Of a stretch of DNA of 27,957 bases, positions 22,936 to 27,957 are shown piece after piece. The stretch lies in contig DATIFK010000042.1 of NCBI GenBank assembly GCA_035455265.1, positions 1 to 27,957 of the forward strand, written 5' to 3'. Position numbers and translations under genes: made by a program. The notes beneath the pieces were generated by a model, which saw only the letters and a list, made by a program, of their open reading frames with translations, made no database searches and had not been told where the DNA came from. The stretch is from MGOM01 sp035455265 (GTDB lineage Bacteria > Chloroflexota > Anaerolineae > Anaerolineales > E44-bin32). The stretch's first letter is position 1. Every line of letters begins with the position of its first letter.

Positions 22936-23538
22936 CTACTCGCGCAGCCTGGCTCTGGCGATCGGAGTCTCCTCGGCATCCTTCTTCCGCACGATCATCT
23001 GGCAGTAACCATGCTGGGCCAGCTGTTCCGCCCCGCCCAGGTCGGCGGTGTAGTCAGGGTTGTAACCCTCCACCATGCCCCGATCCACCTGATCGAACAT
23101 CCAACAGAACCGCCGCACTTCGATGTCCTCAAGGCCGATGGACTTCCAGTAGGCCGGCATCGGGCAGTAGGTCTCGGTCGAGGTCATGCGATCTGGTTCG
23201 ACTTCCACCGTGGTCCCCAGGTAGAGTTTTGCCGTCCGGTGCGCCACCAATTCCGATAGACTGTGCAAGTCGGTCGGCCGCCCCTGCTGCCGCATCAGTT
23301 CCGAGCGGGCTTTTCCTTTGTTGTAGCCGATCTGATAGATCGCTCGGACGGCGATGTCGAAGGCCCCATCGCCGAAGTGCTCCCGCATCGCCTGCACAAT
23401 CGCCGTCACGTACTCCCCACGGCGCTTGATCTCCTTGTCCATGATAGCCCGGACCTCTTCCCAACTGAACATCTCGTCGGAAGTCACGTGGCTGCGGTCA
23501 GGGAATCGCATTTCCGATCTGCCTTCCGCGGTCGCCAT
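22936..23538 (-). CDS. L-2-amino-thiazoline-4-carboxylic acid hydrolase-like protein
   Basis: This protein of about 200 residues resembles the family named for the hydrolase that opens the thiazoline ring in bacterial cysteine synthesis from ATC. Most members have no tested function. Typical elements are the helical N-terminus, TYCPMPAYWKSIG (about residues 123-135), RRFCWMFDQVDRGMVEGYNPDY and the closing HGYCQMIVRK. Cys positions in YCPM, RFCWMFDQVD and GYCQM could serve catalysis or metal binding. The ATG at 23538 has AAAGGAG 8 bases upstream; a GTG one codon earlier is possible. It follows the creatininase-family gene almost without a gap, so the two are co-transcribed. True ATC hydrolase activity is not established. 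Confidence 0.72.
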   Translation of the reverse strand: MATAEGRSEMRFPDRSHVTSDEMFSWEEVRAIMDKEIKRRGEYVTAIVQAMREHFGDGAFDIAVRAIYQIGYNKGKARSELMRQQGRPTDLHSLSELVAHRTAKLYLGTTVEVEPDRMTSTETYCPMPAYWKSIGLEDIEVRRFCWMFDQVDRGMVEGYNPDYTADLGGAEQLAQHGYCQMIVRKKDAEETPIARARLRE

Positions 23539-23542
23539 CACC

Positions 23543-24373
23543 TCACTCCTTTCCCGGCCCCTTCCTCATGCCTCGCCAACGCAACCGTCCATCCTTCAAA
23601 GCCTTCAACAACTCGGTAAGCGCCTCCGCCTTGGCGGCCAGCAGGGCCTCCCCGCGGTCTTTCGAGGCATAGCTCGGGTCGCCATGGTGGCCGGCCTCCA
23701 CCATTTCCCCCATGGAAAGGGAAAACGTCACCGGCCCCCGGCCGAGTGAGGCGGACGGGCTGGGGAAGACCGACCCGAAACGGGTCAAATCGACGTCAGG
23801 CGCTGAGTCCGCGAAGCTCGCGGTGTCGACATCGTCCGGACAGAGGACCAGCATCACGGAGGTTTCCGAGGACCCGCCATGGCCGTCGTAGCTCGGGACG
23901 CCTCCCGGTTTGGGGACGCTGGCCAACTCCCACGCGCGCGCGTGGCAGATCAAGGCGCCGGTCTCGAGGTGGATATCCTCGATCAACGTCTCCAGAATCC
24001 CGTAGTTGCCACCATGGCCGTCCAGGATGACGATTCGATCGAATCCGTGATGAAGGAGGCTGCGGGCGATGTCCTCCATCAGATTCTTGAGAACCTCCGG
24101 ACGAACGGCGATCGAACCTGGGAAGTCCATGAAGCCTCTTGAATTCCCGAACCACACCATCGGCGTGATCACGACCCCGGCCTCCTTCGCCGCCCGTAGA
24201 CCGATCTCGAAGGTTTCCAACGAGTCGGTCCCGACGGGGAGGTGCGGCCCGTGCACTTCGACCGCACCGACCGGGATGATGGCGACGCCGTGGCTCTCGC
24301 CGCAAGCCAGTTTGACTTCCGGAGAAGTCATTCGCTCCAGCTGAACGGTCCGAGAGAAGATGCTCTTTCCCAC
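23543..24373 (-). CDS. Creatininase-family amidohydrolase
   Basis: This 276-residue metal-dependent amidohydrolase carries the family metal ligands: VGAVEVHGPHLPVGTD with E39, H41 and D50, LDGHGGN with H120, and GGSSETSVML with E170. The family includes creatinine amidohydrolase and the mycofactocin peptidase MftE. Nothing here identifies mycofactocin genes, so the substrate is unknown. It starts at a GTG (24371-24373) with GGGAG 7 bases upstream; the first 15 residues are less conserved, and the Met at residue 15 is an alternative start. It precedes the ATC-hydrolase-like gene, so the pair may hydrolyse C-N bonds in the same pathway. Confidence 0.88.
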   Translation of the reverse strand: MGKSIFSRTVQLERMTSPEVKLACGESHGVAIIPVGAVEVHGPHLPVGTDSLETFEIGLRAAKEAGVVITPMVWFGNSRGFMDFPGSIAVRPEVLKNLMEDIARSLLHHGFDRIVILDGHGGNYGILETLIEDIHLETGALICHARAWELASVPKPGGVPSYDGHGGSSETSVMLVLCPDDVDTASFADSAPDVDLTRFGSVFPSPSASLGRGPVTFSLSMGEMVEAGHHGDPSYASKDRGEALLAAKAEALTELLKALKDGRLRWRGMRKGPGKE

Positions 24374-24455
24374 GTTCTCACTCCCAGTTGGGCCGCTGCC
24401 CGTCCGGCGCGGTCAGCGCCTATCGTAACACCCACTCGGCATCAGCCGGCGCTCA

Positions 24456-25922
24456 TCACGAAGATAACCGAAGAATCGCCTCTCTAAGGGCGCCGTAGTC
24501 GCGGTAGAGGCGCTGATAGACGGCGACTCTGTCCGGGGCGGGCGGTGGGACATCTGCGGGTGGACACATCGCTGAACAGGCCGCGGCGACATCGTCATGC
24601 AGGCCCACGCCCACGGTGGCCAGTATCGCCGCGCCGAGACAGGAATCACCCGGGCTGTAACCCAGCGGCATGTCGAGGACCTCCGCTACGATTCGCCTCC
24701 AAAGGTTGCTCCTGGCGCCTCCGCCGGTGATGGCCAGGCGCCGAGTGGAGATCCTCAGGCGATTCAGCTCCTCGAGGACGTCGCGCAGAGTGAAAGCGAC
24801 GCCCTCGAGCACAGCCCGCGCCAAGTGGGCTCGGGTTGTCCCGATCGTCAGGCCGGCGAACGAGCCTCTGGCAGATGGGTTTTCGTGTGGTGTTCCCTGC
24901 CCCATCAGGTACGGCAAGAAGATACTCCCACCACACCCTGGAGCCACCTCCGCTGCCAGGGAGAGAATCCTGTCGAAATCATGCGGCTCTGTCGGCTCCC
25001 GGTTCAGGATGCCAAGAAACCACTCCAGGCTCGCTCCGCCGGTCTTGGTCTGGCCTCCGGCGATCCAGCGCCCGTCGACGTAGGGCCAGCAGAAGACCGC
25101 ACGTGTGAGCCGTGACTCAGCCACAACGGGTTCGTCCGATACGACGAAAATGACCCCGTTTGTTCCAAGTGCCACGATTCCCTCTCCGGGCTTGATCGCC
25201 CCACTCCCAAGGACGGATGAAGCCCCATCGTTGACGCCCAGGACCACAGGGACGGGCCGGACGAGGCCGATCTCTCTTGCGATCTCCGCACGGAGCGGGC
25301 CGACCACATGGGTTGGCGCCATCAACGGGGGCAGCCGTTCGAGGCTCCACCCACACGCCTCGCAGACCCTCGCCCACCCTCCGCTGCCGCCTGGTTCGCT
25401 GGATGGGTCGGTGGCGCCGCGACCGGTGAGCCACAGTGCGAGGTAGGCCTTCGTTCCGAGCGCAAGACGAGTCGCTCGAGCGAGCTCCGGATGGGTTTCG
25501 ACGAACCACCTAAGCTTGGGGGCGAACGCGGCGAAGGGCATTCCCAGCCCGACCCAGTCATGCTCGATCTCATGGATCAGTTGCCTCGCCTGTTCCTTCG
25601 AACGTTCGTCTTGCCAGATGGGGACACGGTCCAGGAGGGGCTCGCCCTCTGCATCGACAGGAACGAGCGAGGGAGCGTGACAGGATAGGCCCAAGGCTTC
25701 GATCCGGTCGGCCCCGCGGCCCAAGAGCCCTATGGCCTCCTTCAAGGTCTTGCGGACAGCCTCTCGCCAATCGCTCGGGGACTGCTCCGCCCAGCCAGGG
25801 CGTGGGTAGAACGTTGAGTAGGCTGTGGTGGCCCTAGCCACCATTCTGCCATCGGTGGTGTAGATCGCGCCTTTGACGCGGCTCGTCCCAAGATCGAGGC
25901 CGACCACAAGTGGTTCTTTCAT
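24456..25922 (-). CDS. FGGY-family carbohydrate kinase (xylulokinase/gluconokinase-like)
   Basis: This 488-residue protein matches FGGY sugar kinases. The N-terminal phosphate loop VVGLDLGTSRVKGAIYTTDG (residues 6-25), GWAEQSPSDW (about 43-52), GVNDGASSVLGSGAI (about 230-244) and the ATP-binding TGGGARSNLWRRIVAEVL (about 400-417) are all present. The family phosphorylates xylulose, gluconate, ribulose, glycerol and other polyols; the WQDER segment (about residues 103-107) is typical of xylulokinase/gluconokinase-like members. It follows the remnant of a sugar ABC ATPase, suggesting a former sugar-uptake locus. Ribosome site is weak. A perfect palindrome lies immediately upstream. Confidence 0.88.
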   Translation of the reverse strand: MKEPLVVGLDLGTSRVKGAIYTTDGRMVARATTAYSTFYPRPGWAEQSPSDWREAVRKTLKEAIGLLGRGADRIEALGLSCHAPSLVPVDAEGEPLLDRVPIWQDERSKEQARQLIHEIEHDWVGLGMPFAAFAPKLRWFVETHPELARATRLALGTKAYLALWLTGRGATDPSSEPGGSGGWARVCEACGWSLERLPPLMAPTHVVGPLRAEIAREIGLVRPVPVVLGVNDGASSVLGSGAIKPGEGIVALGTNGVIFVVSDEPVVAESRLTRAVFCWPYVDGRWIAGGQTKTGGASLEWFLGILNREPTEPHDFDRILSLAAEVAPGCGGSIFLPYLMGQGTPHENPSARGSFAGLTIGTTRAHLARAVLEGVAFTLRDVLEELNRLRISTRRLAITGGGARSNLWRRIVAEVLDMPLGYSPGDSCLGAAILATVGVGLHDDVAAACSAMCPPADVPPPAPDRVAVYQRLYRDYGALREAILRLSS

Positions 25923-25925
25923 CCG

Positions 25926-25939
25926 GCGGGGTACCCCGC
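25926..25939. promoter_or_regulatory. Perfect 14-bp palindrome at the sugar-kinase start
   Basis: GCGGGGTACCCCGC lies 4 bases upstream of the kinase start codon on the minus strand. A palindrome this close to the start could be a repressor operator or a hairpin that limits translation. Confidence 0.35.
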
Positions 25940-25974
25940 GGAAGATGGAACCAGGTTCTCAGCTTGGTCGGGAA

Positions 25975-26592
25975 TCATTTCCGGTCGCGTCCCCGTTCTC
26001 CGTGATCAAGCCGCTCACATCCGCGTTGCGTCCAGTCGATCGGCGATCCATGCTCCGGACGCCAGTACGGCGGGATGGCGATCGCCCGGCTCTGCCCACC
26101 CGAGAGATCCGTGACGAACGTCTGAACCGAGCCGAGGCAGATCCTCATCTCTGCGATGACCCCATCCGTTTTCTCGACCACGTGCTTTCGGCCAGGGACT
26201 CCACCCACAGAAGAGGCTGTCAGCTCTCGGCCGAAGAAGACGTTGGCCAATGCTGAGATGGCGTGACAGGGGGAAGTCCTGGGTAGCTCAGGTAAGTGCA
26301 GCCAGCGGGCGATGCAAGGGCCGACCCGGACGGGGTTTCCTTCGCTGTAGATCCCGCCGGCATCCGGCAGGTGGACAGCTGTTAGCAGCCCCCCGAGGGT
26401 GGACTTGCCGGCCGCGTTGTCGCCTAACAAACCCAGCAGAACCATGGGCCACTCAACCCAGGTCAACCCACGTGAGCCAAGAACGGCGAAAGCCGCTGAA
26501 GAGGTCCCAACGGCTAGAGTGGTCAAGTTCGGGAAGATCGAGACGAGGCAGTTCGCATGGGGCGATTCACAGTGAATCGAGCCGCTATTCAC
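25975..26592 (-). pseudogene. Decayed sugar ABC-transporter ATPase (RbsA/FrcA-like)
   Basis: The 205-codon frame preserves Walker A GDNAAGKST (residues 57-65), PDAGGIYSEGNPV, ANVFFGREL and the signature LSGGQSRAIAI (163-173). These are landmarks of ribose/fructose/xylose-type ABC ATPases. The Q-loop region is garbled (LPELPRTSPC where YQDLALV is expected). After WRPE, where LLILDEPTAALG (Walker B) should come, the sequence becomes unrelated and ends at 25975. The N-terminus is also diverged and no good start is evident. A working ATPase needs Walker B, so this is a pseudogene. No permease or binding protein of this system is in the window. It begins at the stop of the molybdenum-subunit gene. 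Confidence 0.75.
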
Positions 26593-27957
26593 GCCGCGTT
26601 GATATCGCTCTTGAGTTCTTCAATCTTCGAGAGCAACCGTTCCGCCGTGATCGGCAGATCCATTACCATCGCGCCGGTTGCATGGAAGACCGCATTTGCG
26701 ATGGCAGGAGCGGTCGGTATCACCGGAGATTCGCCCATTCCCTTTGCGCCGTAGGGGCCATCGGGGAGCGGATTCTCTTCAATGATGGGGATGATTTCCG
26801 GCACATTCGCTGACGTGGGAATCTTGAAGTCCACGAAGCTGTTGTTCAGCACCTTGCCGTCCTGGAAAATCATCTGTTCATATAGAGCCGCACTCAGCCC
26901 CATCATGACCCCGCCCTCAATCTGCCCCAGGACATTCATTGGGTTCAATGCTTTCCCAACATCATGCACAGATACGATCTTGACGACATCGATTCCACCA
27001 GTCTCTTGATCCACTTGGACTTCCGCAATTTGAGCAGCGAAAACGAAGTGCGAAAGAGGCCCCATAGGAAACCCCTCAAGCACCTCGGGGTTCATGCTCT
27101 TTCCTTCCTCCGCAAGGAAGGTTCCTGTCGTCCTGATGCTCCCTCCGAGTTGATGGCAGGCCATCGCAATCACCTCTTTCACCCCGAGAGACTCTTCGTC
27201 ATCTCCGTTCCTTAAGAACTCCCCTGCCCTGAACTGGACATCTTCCGGCGAGCACTCAAGTTCCTCCGCCGCAACCAAACGCAACTTCTCCAGCGATGAG
27301 ACCGATGCCCTAAGAATCGCTTTCATGCCAAAGGCCACACGGCTGGCGATGCTGCCCTCGTCAAACGGGGTCGTTCCCGTATCAGCGGTGAAGACGGAAA
27401 TGGCATCCAGTGGAAGCCCCAGCTCCTGAGCCACGACCTGGGCCAGGAGGGTCGTCGAGCCCGTTCCAAGGTCCACTGTGCCTGAATACACACTTATGGA
27501 GCTATCGGAGTTGATTTCGATTTCGGCATTTGAAACACCAAGTCCATTCGCCTTTACGATGCAAGCGATGCCAAGACCTCGCCCATCTCCCGACTGCTCG
27601 CGCCCGCTGGTCCAGTTCGCGACTTTGGCCGCTTCAATCAACATCCTAGGCAAGTTCACACTTTCAATCTTTTGGCCCGTGATGACCGTATCTCCATCAC
27701 CAGCTGCATTGCGTATTCGAAACTCGATGGGATCCATATCGAGTTCAGCCGCGATGAGGTCCAATTGGACCTCGCTCGCAAAGGCGGCTTGAGGAAAGCC
27801 ATAGGCCCTGTATGCTCCGGCGACCGGTTTGTTTGTGTACACACAGAAGGCTTCCCCTAGGCGGTGTTTGATTCGGTACGGGCCGAAGACTGAAATCAAG
27901 CCACATGCTGCCACATAAGGACCTTGCCCGGCGTACGCCCCTGTGTCATAGATGATC
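26589..27957 (-). CDS. Xanthine-dehydrogenase-family molybdenum-binding subunit, C-terminal part
   Basis: The frame is open from the window's right edge to TGA at 26589-26591, so the 5' part is outside. The 455 visible residues form the C-terminal molybdopterin-binding domains of the xanthine oxidase family (xanthine, aldehyde, nicotinate or CO dehydrogenase relatives). Landmarks are GAYRAYGFPQAAFASE, GTVDLGTGSTTLLAQ, EGGVMMGLSAALYEQ and GAKGMGESPVIPTAPAIANA, which contains the catalytic Glu of the GxGE motif. Substrate is not predictable from this part. The sequence is visibly more AT-rich than the rest of the window and uses more A/T-ending codons, a sign of separate origin. Small and FAD subunits would be expected beyond the edge. 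Confidence 0.92.
   Translation of the reverse strand, partial: IIYDTGAYAGQGPYVAACGLISVFGPYRIKHRLGEAFCVYTNKPVAGAYRAYGFPQAAFASEVQLDLIAAELDMDPIEFRIRNAAGDGDTVITGQKIESVNLPRMLIEAAKVANWTSGREQSGDGRGLGIACIVKANGLGVSNAEIEINSDSSISVYSGTVDLGTGSTTLLAQVVAQELGLPLDAISVFTADTGTTPFDEGSIASRVAFGMKAILRASVSSLEKLRLVAAEELECSPEDVQFRAGEFLRNGDDEESLGVKEVIAMACHQLGGSIRTTGTFLAEEGKSMNPEVLEGFPMGPLSHFVFAAQIAEVQVDQETGGIDVVKIVSVHDVGKALNPMNVLGQIEGGVMMGLSAALYEQMIFQDGKVLNNSFVDFKIPTSANVPEIIPIIEENPLPDGPYGAKGMGESPVIPTAPAIANAVFHATGAMVMDLPITAERLLSKIEELKSDINAA

Overview
This is a GC-rich bacterial window with no rRNA, tRNA or CRISPR array that I can see. The gene content suggests an anaerobic or microaerophilic, one-carbon- and sulfur-metabolising bacterium. 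It combines corrinoid methyltransferases, an MtrH-like protein, a corrinoid-reductive activator, DsrE/TusA sulfur carriers and a TorD-like chaperone. A Chloroflexota-type lineage fits, but the sequence alone does not prove it.

Left edge (1-1760): the last 27 codons of a probable class-III aminotransferase, a multi-pass membrane protein with two CxxCG knuckles (306-1451), and a start-less coding remnant.

Region A (1892-13515, all minus strand, read right to left) is the main block. In transcription order it holds a TorD-like chaperone, a carboxymuconolactone-decarboxylase/AhpD-like protein, an OsmC-like protein, a UroD/MtaA-type methyltransferase, a corrinoid activation ATPase (RACo) with an extra C-terminal cyclic-nucleotide-binding-like domain, an MtrH-like methyltransferase, a second UroD/MtaA-type methyltransferase, and a B12-binding corrinoid protein. 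A three-gene SsuABC/TauABC/NMT1-type importer and a PduO-type cobalamin adenosyltransferase follow. Several genes touch or overlap (ATGA at 4182-4185 and 2476-2479). Together they look like a self-contained system: import a methylated compound, move its methyl group onto a corrinoid protein, pass it to a pterin through MtrH, and repair oxidised corrinoid with RACo. The substrate is unknown.

Region B (13783-19425) is a sulfur-trafficking and signalling block. On the minus strand a NarX/NarL-like histidine kinase and response regulator are followed by a DsrE-family gene whose reading frame is interrupted by TGA exactly at the first Cys of the family's CxxC motif. The frame then continues with conserved DsrE sequence, and a SECIS-like hairpin follows, so it is very probably a selenoprotein (13783-14145). 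Divergently, on the plus strand, lie a small Cys-rich protein, a DsrE2-like protein, a TusA-DsrE fusion whose TusA catalytic Cys is Tyr, and a canonical TusA.

Region C (19426-21748) is a long non-coding stretch with short tandem repeats and two diverged copies of a longer repeat, then a class I fructose-bisphosphate aldolase (minus) and another gene-poor stretch.

Region D (21749-27957, minus) holds a GltD-like flavoprotein with a damaged or unclear 5' end, an L-2-amino-thiazoline-4-carboxylate hydrolase-like protein, a creatininase-family amidohydrolase, an FGGY sugar kinase, a decayed sugar-ABC ATPase and the C-terminal part of a xanthine-dehydrogenase-family molybdenum subunit that runs off the window.
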